From a virus: a stretch of DNA of 32,124 bases. The notes under the pieces were generated by a model. That model had not been told where the DNA came from. It saw nothing but the letters and a program-made list of their open reading frames with translations, and made no database searches. Below, piece after piece: positions 18,958 through 27,275 of this stretch. Made by a program: the position numbers and the translations under genes. The DNA lies in IMG/VR virus record IMGVR_UViG_3300037502_001902, positions 1 to 32,124 of that record, one strand, 5' to 3'. Position 1 is the stretch's first letter. Every line of letters starts with the position of its first letter.

Positions 18958-19389
18958 TTACGCCTTCGTTTCGTTGCTGATAATCGGCTGGAAGTCTAGC
19001 AACGCCGTCGAAACCGCGACGCCTAACGCCGTGACGTACTGCCCGGTTGTTATGTCGCCGATCGGGCATATAGCCCCAGCGGTCGCCGATACCGCGTAGA
19101 TTTCGCCCTTGGTTAGCGTCGCTCCGAGGTTAACGCGACTCTGCCCAGGAACCGAAGACGGCAACGCGATAAGGCCGTAGGTGTCCGTGGTCCCTGGCGT
19201 CAATGCAATGCCAGCGACAACCGCTTTTGCGACCCCGTCATTCGCGTCTGTGCGATAGTATTTGCCATCGGTCGCACTTCGATAGACTGGGTTGCCTTGT
19301 GTCACGGTCCCGCCGTATTGAACAGTCCGCGTTGGCGTGCCCTGTGCCCCGATTGCTACGTTTGCGGCAGTTTGCGATAAGTCAGCCAT
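18958..19389 (-). CDS. DUF2190-like beta-rich virion protein
   Basis: The 143-aa product is beta-rich and low in charge. VTQGNPVYRSATDGKYYRTD and VAGIALTPGTTDTYGLIALP, then LTKGEIYAVSATAGAICPIG and TTGQYVTALGVAVSTALLDF. 'GxPVY...' followed by 'KGxxVY' and 'GxxLxxA' steps are typical of capsid cement/decoration proteins of the DUF2190 type, here in a different place from the decoration gene at 25788-26171. It may decorate the tail or adhesin rather than the capsid. Its ATG directly follows the previous stop, with AGGA upstream. Confidence 0.7.
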   Translation of the reverse strand: MADLSQTAANVAIGAQGTPTRTVQYGGTVTQGNPVYRSATDGKYYRTDANDGVAKAVVAGIALTPGTTDTYGLIALPSSVPGQSRVNLGATLTKGEIYAVSATAGAICPIGDITTGQYVTALGVAVSTALLDFQPIISNETKA

Positions 19390-20256
19390 TTAGAAAAATC
19401 CTAGAGCAGAGTAAGGAAGCGCCCGTGTAGTTTCAAATTCTAACCAATGGGCGTTATCGGGATCGTTCTCCCGCGTGCCGTCAGCCTTTAAAAGTATTGG
19501 CCGCGTTACCGGTGTTTTAGTCACTCGATCAAACGCTATTCGCGGCGTTCCGCCCGCAACCGATCGCACTAAAAACCCTTCGTGCCTGACTCGCTTGTAC
19601 CACGTCTTATCCGGCGTCGTGTTGTACGGCTCGCGGAAAATAAACTTGCCGCTGACCTTCCAGAAGCCTGCTACGCCATCAGTAATAACGTTCGTCGCTG
19701 AGTACTCCCAGAATCGAACAGTCCCCGGCGGCCAGCCTAAGAACGTGTCGGAGTTTCGGCTTTTAAGATATTGCGTCAGTCCGTAAGTGTTGATCGAAGC
19801 GAAGTTTTTTTCGATCACCGCAACCTGATCCGGGATGCGCTCCGTCAACCCGTCAATCGGTTCGCCGTTCGCGGTGACAATCGGCTTGCCGTTAATGTCT
19901 TGGTCGATTGCTTCGTCACTTATCTGCCCGCTCCAAGACACTGTCGTCTCGTTTGCAATCGGGCTCGACCCTTCGCCGCTTGGCCCGACCTCGCCAGAGT
20001 AAGTAACGGACACCATCGCAAGCGTAGGGGCTAATCGCTGTGCCGCAAGATTTCGGCAGATTACGAAAAGCGTCCCCGGATATGGATCGCCAACAAGCGG
20101 AAGTCCGCTCGAATAGTAGGCCACCTCTAGCGGGTCTTGTGCCGCGAGCGTCACCGTAAACGCCCTGACCATGGAGACGTTGCGCTGCTTGCCGTCCGGG
20201 CTATCCGCCGTGCCGGTCTGCTTACTCCACATCTCTAGCGCTGGACCCGCTGCCAT
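19390..20256 (-). CDS. Putative minor tail protein
   Basis: The product is 288 aa from the ATG at 20254-20256, which overlaps the tape-measure stop (TGATG). GGAGGTGA stands 7 bases upstream. The TTG three bases earlier is less likely. The sequence has strand-rich parts (VTLAAQDPLEVAYYSSGLPL, MVSVTYSGEVGPSGEG) and a C-terminal region with several aromatic residues (YKRVRHEGFLVRSVAGGTPR, LEFETTRALPYSALGFF). Directly after the tape measure, siphoviruses encode the distal tail protein, so that is the favoured reading. No family motif is recognised. Confidence 0.75.
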   Translation of the reverse strand: MAAGPALEMWSKQTGTADSPDGKQRNVSMVRAFTVTLAAQDPLEVAYYSSGLPLVGDPYPGTLFVICRNLAAQRLAPTLAMVSVTYSGEVGPSGEGSSPIANETTVSWSGQISDEAIDQDINGKPIVTANGEPIDGLTERIPDQVAVIEKNFASINTYGLTQYLKSRNSDTFLGWPPGTVRFWEYSATNVITDGVAGFWKVSGKFIFREPYNTTPDKTWYKRVRHEGFLVRSVAGGTPRIAFDRVTKTPVTRPILLKADGTRENDPDNAHWLEFETTRALPYSALGFF

Positions 20257-21683
20257 CAATTCACCTCCGCAAATCGAATCCGGTTAGCCTGCGGCTGTTG
20301 TTGCTGGCCTCGCTGGTCAATGTTTTCCAAAAGCTTAACTTGCCTTTCGGCCGCTCTGGCAATTCGATCAAGCCCGCTGTCGGATCTCCCGCGGGTCTGT
20401 AATCTCGACTCGACCGCCTGGACTCCAGTTTGCACGCCGGCCAGTTGTTGGGCAGCTTGCTTGCGTTGGTCGCGTTGCTGCTCAATTCGCGTCAGTGCGT
20501 TTTCTTCCGCGACGATTCGCTTCGCAAAATCTTCTGATAGACCACGCTGCATGAGTGCCATCACTTTAGCGGCGTCGGCACCTTTCAATAGCTCGGTCGT
20601 CTTTAGTTTCAGCCGGTCGATCTCTTGCTTTTGTGCGTCCGCTATCTGCTTGGCCGCTTCCTTCTCTTTGTCGATTGTCGCTTGCTTAATGTCGGCCGCC
20701 TTTTGTGCGGCGTCCAGTGCCGCCTCTTCGGATGCGATCCGCCTTGCCGTCGTTTGGTCAAGCCCTTCAAGCTCAAGAGCGTAGGCCCTAGCGGCCTCGG
20801 TCCCTTGCTCAATTGCGATTCGCCGCTCTTCGATTTTCTGCGTTGCGGAGACTTCTAGGTTAATTGCCGCGTCCGTTCGCTGTTTGGTTTTTTCCGCCAG
20901 CCCTGCGATAAACGCTTCTTGTTGCTTGACAAGTTCCGCTTGCTTGGCGAGTTCTTCGCTTTGCTTGGTTCGCTCTGATAACTCTTCGCGGATCACCTCT
21001 AGGTTAGACTTGGCGACTTCTAAAGCCTCTCGCCTGACGTCGACCTCTTTAAGTGCTTGCTCGGCAAATGCCGCCCGATTGCCAAACTTGAACCAAGCGC
21101 CTTGCCATTCTTCCGATTCTCTTCGTGCCGTCTTTAGTCGCCCCGATAGTCCGTCCACTTCTTTGCTTGCACTTTTCAAAACGTCCTCAAGTGCTTTGCG
21201 GCGTTGCTCCGCGTCGGGAAATAACCTTGCCTCAGCAAGTTGCTTGTTAAACTCTTTAACGTTTGCGGCGTTGATCTTTTGATTCAAACTTTCCGCCTCT
21301 TTTCCCGCCTCTGCTAGCTTGTTGTTCCATTTCTCAGTTTCTTCGGTAACGTCTCCAATCGCTTTACCGATCCCGAATCCAATAGAGCCAACCAGTGCGA
21401 CAATGCCGGCTTTAAACGCAAAGGCTCCAGCGGTTCCGGCTTTTGATACTTCCGCAAACTGACTGACCCTCTCCGTCATTTGCGCGAGTTGCGAAGCGTA
21501 GCCGCCTAGTTGACTACCGCCAAGCGTTGTAGCAAGTGTGCCGAAAAACTCCGTCGATGCTTTCGCGTTGCGGCTTACGTCCTTGATCTGATTAACAGAC
21601 CTTTGGACATTGTTGGCCGCACTTTCAAGCACGCGACTAGCGTTATCCTGAGCCTCAATAATGATCGTTGACGATGCGGTCAC
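20256..21683 (-). CDS. Tail tape measure protein
   Basis: The product is 475 aa from a GTG that overlaps the frameshift product's stop (GTGA). The start (STIIIEAQDNASRVLESAAN) is the standard opening of tape measure proteins. A hydrophobic segment lies at residues 85-110 (FAFKAGIVALVGSIGFGIGK). The rest is long coiled coil rich in A, E, K, Q and R. The protein sets tail length and exits at DNA ejection. At about 1.5 angstrom per residue the tail would be near 70 nm, which is short for a siphovirus. That number is a rule of thumb. Position after the G/GT chaperones confirms the call. Confidence 0.92.
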   Translation of the reverse strand: MTASSTIIIEAQDNASRVLESAANNVQRSVNQIKDVSRNAKASTEFFGTLATTLGGSQLGGYASQLAQMTERVSQFAEVSKAGTAGAFAFKAGIVALVGSIGFGIGKAIGDVTEETEKWNNKLAEAGKEAESLNQKINAANVKEFNKQLAEARLFPDAEQRRKALEDVLKSASKEVDGLSGRLKTARRESEEWQGAWFKFGNRAAFAEQALKEVDVRREALEVAKSNLEVIREELSERTKQSEELAKQAELVKQQEAFIAGLAEKTKQRTDAAINLEVSATQKIEERRIAIEQGTEAARAYALELEGLDQTTARRIASEEAALDAAQKAADIKQATIDKEKEAAKQIADAQKQEIDRLKLKTTELLKGADAAKVMALMQRGLSEDFAKRIVAEENALTRIEQQRDQRKQAAQQLAGVQTGVQAVESRLQTRGRSDSGLDRIARAAERQVKLLENIDQRGQQQQPQANRIRFAEVN

Positions 21684-22365
21684 GCTTCCACCTGCTTAGC
21701 TTTTTCGTCTTCACGCTCAAGCGTCGAAGCCGCTTCGATGAACCACACCGATTGATCAAGCGACCCGCCAGCAACCGGCGGCAATCCTTTTTTGAAAAGC
21801 TCGATCAACTCGATTGTCCCCGCGATTTCTTGGCAATACTTGTTCGGGCATCCTTCGACATTAAAGGCACCGTCGCTGCAATGTTCGCACCCTTCGCCGC
21901 TACATTCCGGGCAGTCAATTTCGATCGGCTCTTCGTTTGTCCCGAGATCTCGACAACGACCGCCGCCGCAACTCTTGCAAAGTTTTGCGGCTCTAATCAG
22001 TGCCGCTACTCTGTACTTTTTTTTTCTTTTGGCGTCACGTGCTGGTTGAACATAACCAACCCTAGCAACTCCCTCGCCTCGCTGAACGTCAAAACGTCGG
22101 CAAGCTTTTCGGGTGAGTAGTCAATGCCGCCCATGTTCGACCAATCAACAAGCACTTCGGCCAACGCTTGGCAAGCGTCGCTAAACATCTTTTCGACGCT
22201 TGGTTCCGGCTTTTGATAAATCGAATCGAGTACGTTCGCGATTTGTTGTTGCTTCCGCATCGATTGCGACTTGGCCCAAAACGTTGGCCTCGATTCTTCT
22301 GGCTTGTCTCGGTCGCTTTCAAGGACGACCGGAAATCTCTGACCCGGCTCTAAAAACAATGGCAT
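21680..22365 (-). CDS. Tail assembly chaperone GT, product of -1 frameshift on A9
   Basis: The upstream chaperone frame ends after GAA AAA AAA AGT ACA GAG TAG. The nine A (minus strand, 22025-22017) form a slippery site. A -1 shift there opens a 112-codon frame with no stop, so the fusion is 228 aa and ends at 21680 on the GTGA that starts the tape measure. The extension begins KYRVAALIRAAKLCKSCGGG. It carries a cysteine array (CKSCGGGRC, CPECSGEGCEHC, GCPNKYC) like the DnaJ zinc centre, then EIAGTIELIELFKKGLPPVA and an acidic/basic helix. Gene order (tube, G, GT, tape measure) is that of lambda G/GT. The join is my reconstruction from the sequence. Confidence 0.82.
22006..22365 (-). CDS. Tail assembly chaperone G (unshifted product)
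   Basis: The 119-aa product starts at an ATG overlapping the tail tube stop (TAATG), with GAGGCGG upstream. It is helical and acidic (IANVLDSIYQKPEPSVEKMF, ACQALAEVLVDWSNMG, EKLADVLTFSEARELLGLVM), as G-type chaperones are. It ends in KEKKSTE just past the A9 slippery run. Normal termination makes this protein in excess. Frameshifting makes the 228-aa form. Both bind the tape measure and tube subunits during tail assembly and are absent from virions in lambda. Confidence 0.85.
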   Translation of the reverse strand: MPLFLEPGQRFPVVLESDRDKPEESRPTFWAKSQSMRKQQQIANVLDSIYQKPEPSVEKMFSDACQALAEVLVDWSNMGGIDYSPEKLADVLTFSEARELLGLVMFNQHVTPKEKKSTE

Positions 22366-23309
22366 TAGACCGCCTCTGTGAATATGATCTTCAATTCTTC
22401 ATCATGCGTCGCACCGTTCTTGTTGCACTGAAGCTCTAGTTCGTCAGTCACAACGCCGTTGCGCTCGCCTTCCTGATTGTTCATGATTTGGGCCTCTGGC
22501 GCGTCAAAACTAAGTACCGACGTAGACGGCCCGTCTAAGTCAAGCTCTAGGGCGTGCTCGTCTTGTGCGATCCACGACGCCCACCGATCTTGAGCGGCTA
22601 GCGTCGACGCCTGCGGGTTCAGTGTAATCGTCGGCACTCGGTCAGTGATGTAGGCCGAAATGTAACCGCTGGCCGTGGTCGGGCATTCCCGCATAATCAC
22701 CGTATTGCCGAGGTTGATTGTTGCCTGCTCAACGCATAGATTGACGTCGTTCCATTCGGCCAGCCCGCCAGCAAATCGCAGCGGCTTGGCGGTTGGATAG
22801 GTTGGCGTCAACATCGTCGCGTTCGTCGGTGCGACCCAGCAGCCCGTGAACGTCCAATCGATGTAGCCGGGCCGCCCTGTCGGAAGCGTAACGACCGCCG
22901 TACCCATCGCACCCGCGATCGACTTGCAAACCGTGCCTCCGGCTCCGTTGTCTTGATAGACCGCAATCGTCAACGTTTTGACGTTGGTCCCGGGAACCTC
23001 GCTGCGTGGCGTAAACGTTCCGCCGGTCTTGACCCACCCGCAAGCCGGCAGAAAAGTATCTGCCCATGACGGCTCTGTGGACGTTCCGTCCCACTCTAAG
23101 TAAGTACGGAAGGTGCAAGTGCCAACACGGCCACCCGGCACGCTGGCGAGCATGCCGAAGCCTCCTTGGCCTTGGCGAGCCTCCATCGGAATGCCGGCTT
23201 GGATGATCGGGTTGTAGATGTTGAAAGCCGCGTCAGCCGCTGCAAGCGTCTCCGCCGTCCCGATAACCGACTCAATCTTCGCGGCCAGAACTCTTTTACG
23301 TCGTAGCAT
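22365..23309 (-). CDS. Major tail (tube) protein
   Basis: The 314-aa product is beta-rich. It opens LRRKRVLAAKIESVIGTAET and follows with 'ADAAFNIYNPIIQ', as in phage tail tube proteins that begin with a long helix-poor arm. Later segments (TVCKSIAGAMGTAVVTLPTG, YIDWTFTGCWVAPTNATML) keep that style. The fold would form stacked hexamers around the tape measure. Position right before the G/GT chaperone pair is the standard place for the tube gene. AAGG stands 6 bases before the ATG, and the start overlaps the previous gene by 14 bases. Confidence 0.82.
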   Translation of the reverse strand: MLRRKRVLAAKIESVIGTAETLAAADAAFNIYNPIIQAGIPMEARQGQGGFGMLASVPGGRVGTCTFRTYLEWDGTSTEPSWADTFLPACGWVKTGGTFTPRSEVPGTNVKTLTIAVYQDNGAGGTVCKSIAGAMGTAVVTLPTGRPGYIDWTFTGCWVAPTNATMLTPTYPTAKPLRFAGGLAEWNDVNLCVEQATINLGNTVIMRECPTTASGYISAYITDRVPTITLNPQASTLAAQDRWASWIAQDEHALELDLDGPSTSVLSFDAPEAQIMNNQEGERNGVVTDELELQCNKNGATHDEELKIIFTEAV

Positions 23310-23946
23310 TTTTTACCTTGTGGTTGTCGGGTCTTATCCACCTGCCGTTGATCGCTCGAACACGCCTAGCGATCTCGTTTACCAATCGCCGCTCCGCCTC
23401 TTCGCTGATCGGCTCCGCCTTTTTCTTTTTGACAAACACGCCCCACGGGCTCGGCCCAAACAGTTGAACAATCGGGAGTCGTGCTTTTCCAACTCGTTTA
23501 AAAACCCGCCCTTTCCATTTTGCGTTCATAGCTCCAGGCTTCGGCCCCTGAAAACCTCCAGCAACGAAACCGGCCTTACCGCCTCGCTTAATTCGATAGG
23601 TGACACCGCCACCGACCGCTGCTTTTTTCTTTGTCGCCTTTTTGCCTGCCGTCTGTCGTGCCTTAAAATCGCGAAGCGGTATTCTCGCCTCTTTTTTCAT
23701 TTCGATCACCGCCCGCGGCCGTTCTGGCGTCGGCTCGGCTTTGATCTTGATTGATTTCTTGATCACCTTTTGCGTAGCGTTGATTTCGTCATAAACAGAC
23801 TTCGCCATCTGCGAAACCGTGTAACGACCCGTTGCCCTGACTGCCGTGACAAGTTGTTTCTTTAAGTTTTTTACGTCACCGTCAACCGCATCTAAAAGCC
23901 TTTTAATCTGTGCCGTTTGCATCGTGATCGTAATGGGTGCCGACAT
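23296..23946 (-). CDS. Tail completion protein, gpZ-like
   Basis: The product is 216 aa from the ATG at 23944-23946 (GGAGG 8 bases upstream; the coupled GTG at 23952 adds two residues but sits too close to the site). It is very basic, with KVIKKSIKIKAEPTPERPRA, RDFKARQTAGKKATKKKAAV, and a Gly/Pro/Lys region GFVAGGFQGPKPGAMNAKWK. The late motif LPIVQLFGPSPWGVFVKKK is the 'lPi..l.GPSvp..f' signature of phage minor tail protein Z. Such proteins finish the tail end that joins the head. Confidence 0.88.
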   Translation of the reverse strand: MSAPITITMQTAQIKRLLDAVDGDVKNLKKQLVTAVRATGRYTVSQMAKSVYDEINATQKVIKKSIKIKAEPTPERPRAVIEMKKEARIPLRDFKARQTAGKKATKKKAAVGGGVTYRIKRGGKAGFVAGGFQGPKPGAMNAKWKGRVFKRVGKARLPIVQLFGPSPWGVFVKKKKAEPISEEAERRLVNEIARRVRAINGRWIRPDNHKVKNATT

Positions 23947-23948
23947 GC

Positions 23949-24407
23949 TCACGCCCTCCCGACGAAGGGGTCGTCTTCATCCGTTCGGAACCTGATAAGC
24001 ATCTCGACCGATACGCCCGATGCTGACCCGTCGTCGCTTGTGTAGTCTCTGACGTCGCTGATCACCGTGTCATATGCTAGCCCGCCCCAAGTGTGCCACT
24101 GGTTCGCGTTCGTCGCTGCTTTGACGATCTCACCCCAGAATCGATTCTTGTACCGATCAACCGGCGTCGTGTCGTCATCGCTTGGCTTGACGATTCCTGC
24201 GACGATCGCTTGAAGATCCCAAGCTTGTGCCGGCGGGTTGCCGGGACAGCTCATTTCCTCGTTGCGTGTAATGTCGCCTTGATATATCGCGATCGTTAAA
24301 TCCTTCGGCTGCCATGATGCGATCTTTGGCGAACGATATGACGACGTGTAGGCCGCGAGTCGCGTCCTAACGTTAGCCATGATTTGTTCGACAATCGGTT
24401 CGCTCAT
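23949..24407 (-). CDS. Putative tail terminator (gpU-like) protein
   Basis: This 152-aa protein lies between the head-tail joining gene and gpZ, the usual place of the tail terminator. It starts MSEPIVEQIMANVRTRLAAY, a helix common to such proteins, and continues in strands (DLTIAIYQGDITRNEEMSCP, then GNPPAQAWDLQAIVAGIVKP) with a last strand VSVEMLIRFRTDEDDPF. The ATG overlaps the previous stop (TAATG). It would cap the tail tube. The assignment rests on size and order rather than a motif. Confidence 0.75.
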   Translation of the reverse strand: MSEPIVEQIMANVRTRLAAYTSSYRSPKIASWQPKDLTIAIYQGDITRNEEMSCPGNPPAQAWDLQAIVAGIVKPSDDDTTPVDRYKNRFWGEIVKAATNANQWHTWGGLAYDTVISDVRDYTSDDGSASGVSVEMLIRFRTDEDDPFVGRA

Positions 24408-24757
24408 TACACCACCGAAAAGGACGTCACGCCGCTATCTTGTGCGGTCATCTGCATGATGCTAACCCGTTTCGGTATCGTGTCACCGATCCTGATCAGC
24501 ATCTCGATTTGGTCCTTACCGCTGTCAAGCTCTTTCGATGAAATGCCTGACCGGCAGGAATTGTAAACCCGAATGTTTGCCAACGGAAAAAGACTATTTC
24601 CGGTGACGTCCAAAACGGCGGGAGGGTCGCGGTCGATGATGGCGGTAATCGGCCTCGCCCCCCCGCTGCGTGGCAAGTAGGTAATCGACTCCCCGAACTG
24701 CTCAAGCAGAGCGGGGAAACCCACTGAGGCGAAGTGAGAATCGAAAACCGTTGCCAT
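24407..24757 (-). CDS. Putative head-tail joining protein (gpFII-like)
   Basis: This 116-aa beta-rich protein follows the major capsid gene. It opens VFDSHFASVGFPALLEQFGE, then SITYLPRSGGARPITAIIDR, and ends with IEMLIRIGDTIPKRVSIMQM. The order of an N-terminal helix and then 'GxxITYxPxxGxxRxIxAIIDR' is like lambda FII-type attachment proteins. It should sit at the portal-side neck. AAGG stands 6 bases before the ATG. Confidence 0.75.
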   Translation of the reverse strand: MATVFDSHFASVGFPALLEQFGESITYLPRSGGARPITAIIDRDPPAVLDVTGNSLFPLANIRVYNSCRSGISSKELDSGKDQIEMLIRIGDTIPKRVSIMQMTAQDSGVTSFSVV

Positions 24758-24765
24758 TTCAAACC

Positions 24766-25752
24766 TTAGAGCGTGGTCACGTTGCTAAGCAGGTGACCCG
24801 CTTCGACGTGCAAAATCACTTCCGCGACTTGGTGCCGAACTCGGATCACGTTGCCGCGAACACCTTCTTCGCGATAGCTCTCAACCGTGCCACCAATGGA
24901 TGAACCATCCGCTGACCAGTGGAAGGTCCGGCCGATGCAAGGCTCCCGCATGTCGTTGCCGGTAGCGATCTTGCAAACCATGGCGTACTCGCTGGACCAG
25001 ATTTGTTCTGGCGTTGCGGTAAGCCCTTCGTCCGCTCCGTTCTTCGACGATCCGGCGACGATCACGAAATCCAAATCAAACACCCTCGCCAGCATTTCGG
25101 CAGTGATGTCGCTAGGCTTGCTCGCGTTGCCAGCCCCGGCACTTTCGATCCGCTCGATGATCTGATCAAGGTTGCGAAGGTTTCGAAAAACCTTGCGGTT
25201 GATGATCAACGCGTTAGGCCACAAGCCCGAAGCGTCGTAGACCTTATTGACTGCGGCCTCGACGTCGTTGATCGGAACCGCGTTAGTCGTGTGGTTGGTG
25301 TCCCACTCGTTCGTTATCGCGGTCGTTAAGCTTGCACCGTTCCAAGTCGTCGCGTTGAAGATCGCACTTGCGACCCGCTGTTCGGCACTGCGAAGGACGG
25401 CAGAATAGGCCCTTGCCGTGCAAACTTGTTCAAGGTCGAAGTAGTCCGCATACATTTGGGCTTCGTTGTCGTCCACAACCTCTTCGGCCCCCTGTTCGCG
25501 CGTCGCATAGACTGCGTCGTCGAATTGGAAGTTCCCGCGGTTGTAGTTGCTGCCGGGCGTCCGCAAGGTCTCCCGTTTTTGCAAAAGGTCTTCAAGTTTG
25601 ACTTTCCCGAAGTTGCCGGCGGCGCTCCGCACTTCCATAACCGGAAGCACTCGCGCCGCGACGTAGCCCGAACGGTCGGCCTCCAAGTCGTACTCAAAGT
25701 ACGAGGCGAGGTCAGGCCGAAGGGTGGCTAAGCTAGTGATGGGTGATGCCAT
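24766..25752 (-). CDS. Major capsid protein
   Basis: The 328-aa product has the features of an HK97-fold capsid protein of the lambda E type. ASYFEYDLEADRSGYVAARV, then LPVMEVRSAAGNFGKVKLED opens the protein; GSNYNRGNFQFDDAVYATRE and EVVDDNEAQMYADYFDLEQV form the E-loop/spine part; NALIINRKVFRNLRNLDQII and FDLDFVIVAGSSKNG belong to the A domain. No long N-terminal scaffold domain is present, in line with a separate nested scaffold. AAAGGAG stands 8 bases before the ATG, a strong site that fits high expression. Confidence 0.92.
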   Translation of the reverse strand: MASPITSLATLRPDLASYFEYDLEADRSGYVAARVLPVMEVRSAAGNFGKVKLEDLLQKRETLRTPGSNYNRGNFQFDDAVYATREQGAEEVVDDNEAQMYADYFDLEQVCTARAYSAVLRSAEQRVASAIFNATTWNGASLTTAITNEWDTNHTTNAVPINDVEAAVNKVYDASGLWPNALIINRKVFRNLRNLDQIIERIESAGAGNASKPSDITAEMLARVFDLDFVIVAGSSKNGADEGLTATPEQIWSSEYAMVCKIATGNDMREPCIGRTFHWSADGSSIGGTVESYREEGVRGNVIRVRHQVAEVILHVEAGHLLSNVTTL

Positions 25753-25787
25753 GTTTTAATTCTCCTTTGTGTTGTGTGAAAAGCCGA

Positions 25788-26171
25788 TCAGCTTACGGCG
25801 GTGTCGCCGTGGTTGTACCTAAGCACTTCGATGACCGATCCGTCACCGCTTGCACTCTCCAGTGCCGTGCCGATCAGGAACGCCGTCGAAGCTGCGGTGT
25901 CTTGAACCTTGCCGTTAGCTTCGGTGTAAACCAGTGACCCAACGGACAGGGCTTCAATCGAAACCATCTTGGCGGTGCCCGATGCCGTCCGAAGCCGAAC
26001 GGTGATCGGATCACCAGCGGCATAAGCGGCCGTCTCTGCCGTCCCGATGTCGCGATCGGTCAGGCCCGCAACGGTGACGCGGCCGTCACTGTCAAGCTTT
26101 ACCCGAAGGTGCTGTGCGATTGCCTCGTCTGCGATGAAGCCCCGCAGGTTTCCATCAACGTATTGACTCAT
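25788..26171 (-). CDS. Capsid decoration/cement protein (DUF2190-like)
   Basis: This 127-aa beta-rich protein lies between the protease/scaffold gene and the major capsid gene, the place of lambda D. It has LRGFIADEAIAQHLRVKLDS, then RVTVAGLTDRDIGTAETAAY, then VSIEALSVGSLVYTEANGKV and IEVLRYNH at the end. 'GxxVYTEANGKVxD' and the final 'GxxIEVLRYNHG' are typical of DUF2190 proteins, thought to cement capsids. AAAGGA lies before the ATG. Confidence 0.87.
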   Translation of the reverse strand: MSQYVDGNLRGFIADEAIAQHLRVKLDSDGRVTVAGLTDRDIGTAETAAYAAGDPITVRLRTASGTAKMVSIEALSVGSLVYTEANGKVQDTAASTAFLIGTALESASGDGSVIEVLRYNHGDTAVS

Positions 26172-26204
26172 ATTTCAGTTCCTTTTTGTGGCTTGTGGTT
26201 GTGG

Positions 26205-26666
26205 TCAGCGGGAATTGGCTTCGGCGACTAACGCTTCGGCGAGCCCAGGGTTTTCGCGTCGGGCAAGTGCAACGGCCTTTCGGCGATCGTTGCGACACTT
26301 CGCAAGGGCCGAAGTGACGGCCTCGTCCCACCGGGCACGGGCGGAAATGCCTTCGGTCGACTTAGCCTTGGCAATTGGCTTCACGCCTTTCGCCTTGGCT
26401 TGTGCCATCTCTTGCATTTCTTCCTCTTTTTCTTCTTCGACGACTTCGACTTCCATCGATTTCGCCTTGCCCATCTCTTGCTGCATCGCGGCGATCTGAG
26501 CTTTTAGCTCTTCGTTTTCCCGCATCATTTCTTCGACGGCTGCCGTCGCCACGCTAGCGAGCGGCATTCGCTTCTTAAGGCAAGCCAACACAAAAGCCGG
26601 CTTCGCCTTCGGATAAGCCGCTTCGATTTCTTCGAGAGTTGCGGCGACTGGTTGAGCATCGGACAT
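26205..26666 (-). CDS. Nested scaffolding protein (internal start in the protease gene)
   Basis: Inside the protease frame an ATG at 26664-26666 has TAAGGAG 6 bases upstream, a near-perfect ribosome binding site. Translation from here gives 153 aa, the C-terminal part of the protease. It is helical and charged: MRENEELKAQIAAMQQEMGK then MEVEVVEEEKEEEMQEMAQA. In lambda, scaffold protein Nu3 starts inside protease gene C in the same way. The product would guide capsid assembly and be cleaved by the protease domain. Confidence 0.72.
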   Translation of the reverse strand: MSDAQPVAATLEEIEAAYPKAKPAFVLACLKKRMPLASVATAAVEEMMRENEELKAQIAAMQQEMGKAKSMEVEVVEEEKEEEMQEMAQAKAKGVKPIAKAKSTEGISARARWDEAVTSALAKCRNDRRKAVALARRENPGLAEALVAEANSR

Positions 26667-27275
26667 AGATTTCTCCTTAGTCTTGCTCGATTCTTCGCCG
26701 CTTGGCTTGGCGTTACACAACGCCAAAACAACACCGTACGGCATTGACTCCATTTGGGCCAAAGGTCGGCCCGTGACTGGTTGCTCCGTGATGCGATTGA
26801 CGAAGCCAAGCGACAACGCCTTTTCGGCGTTTAGGTATGTGTCTCGCTTCATCATCTCGCCAATAGCCTCTTCGCTTAGCCCGCTTTTCTTTGCGTAGGC
26901 CGCGGTCATTTTTTGCCGCATGTCGCGAAGCAATTCGGCTTCGTTCGCTAGCTCTTCGTCGTCGCCCTCCGTGCCAAGGTAAGGCCGATGAATCATCAAG
27001 TAGCCGTTTGGCGTGATTTCAATTTCATCGCCGGCCATTGCAATAAACGAAGCGATCGAAAACGCCGAAGACTTAACGGATACTTTCTTAGGCCCCTGAT
27101 AAGCAGAGATCGCGTCATAGGCCGCGAAGCCTTCGATCACGCTCCCGCCTTCCGAGTGAATCTCGATTTCGATCGGCTCGGCGCCGCTCTCCGGCAGTTG
27201 CGACGTGATATAGGACGCCGAAATCTCGCCCGGTCTAGTCCCGATCAGTCCATCGATTTTGATAACCTTAGACAC
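26205..27275 (-). CDS. ClpP-like prohead maturation protease (S49/S14 type)
   Basis: The 356-aa product opens with a ClpP-type fold: EIEIHSEGGSVIEGFAAYDA (residues 36-55), then KSSAFSIASFIAMAGDEIEI (68-87), then YLMIHRP. Ser73 and His96 are the likely catalytic pair, with an Asp in the 'KRDTYLNAEKALSLGF' helix. After residue 200 it becomes a charged coiled coil that works as scaffold. It cuts the scaffold and perhaps other head proteins during maturation. It starts at a GTG that overlaps the portal stop, with GGAGG 10 bases upstream. Confidence 0.92.
   Translation of the reverse strand: MSKVIKIDGLIGTRPGEISASYITSQLPESGAEPIEIEIHSEGGSVIEGFAAYDAISAYQGPKKVSVKSSAFSIASFIAMAGDEIEITPNGYLMIHRPYLGTEGDDEELANEAELLRDMRQKMTAAYAKKSGLSEEAIGEMMKRDTYLNAEKALSLGFVNRITEQPVTGRPLAQMESMPYGVVLALCNAKPSGEESSKTKEKSMSDAQPVAATLEEIEAAYPKAKPAFVLACLKKRMPLASVATAAVEEMMRENEELKAQIAAMQQEMGKAKSMEVEVVEEEKEEEMQEMAQAKAKGVKPIAKAKSTEGISARARWDEAVTSALAKCRNDRRKAVALARRENPGLAEALVAEANSR

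Noticed and set aside
23218-23754. Plus-strand 178-codon ORF
   Set aside because: Antisense to the tail tube and gpZ-like genes, low-complexity and without a ribosome binding site. Long antisense frames here follow from codon bias of the real genes.
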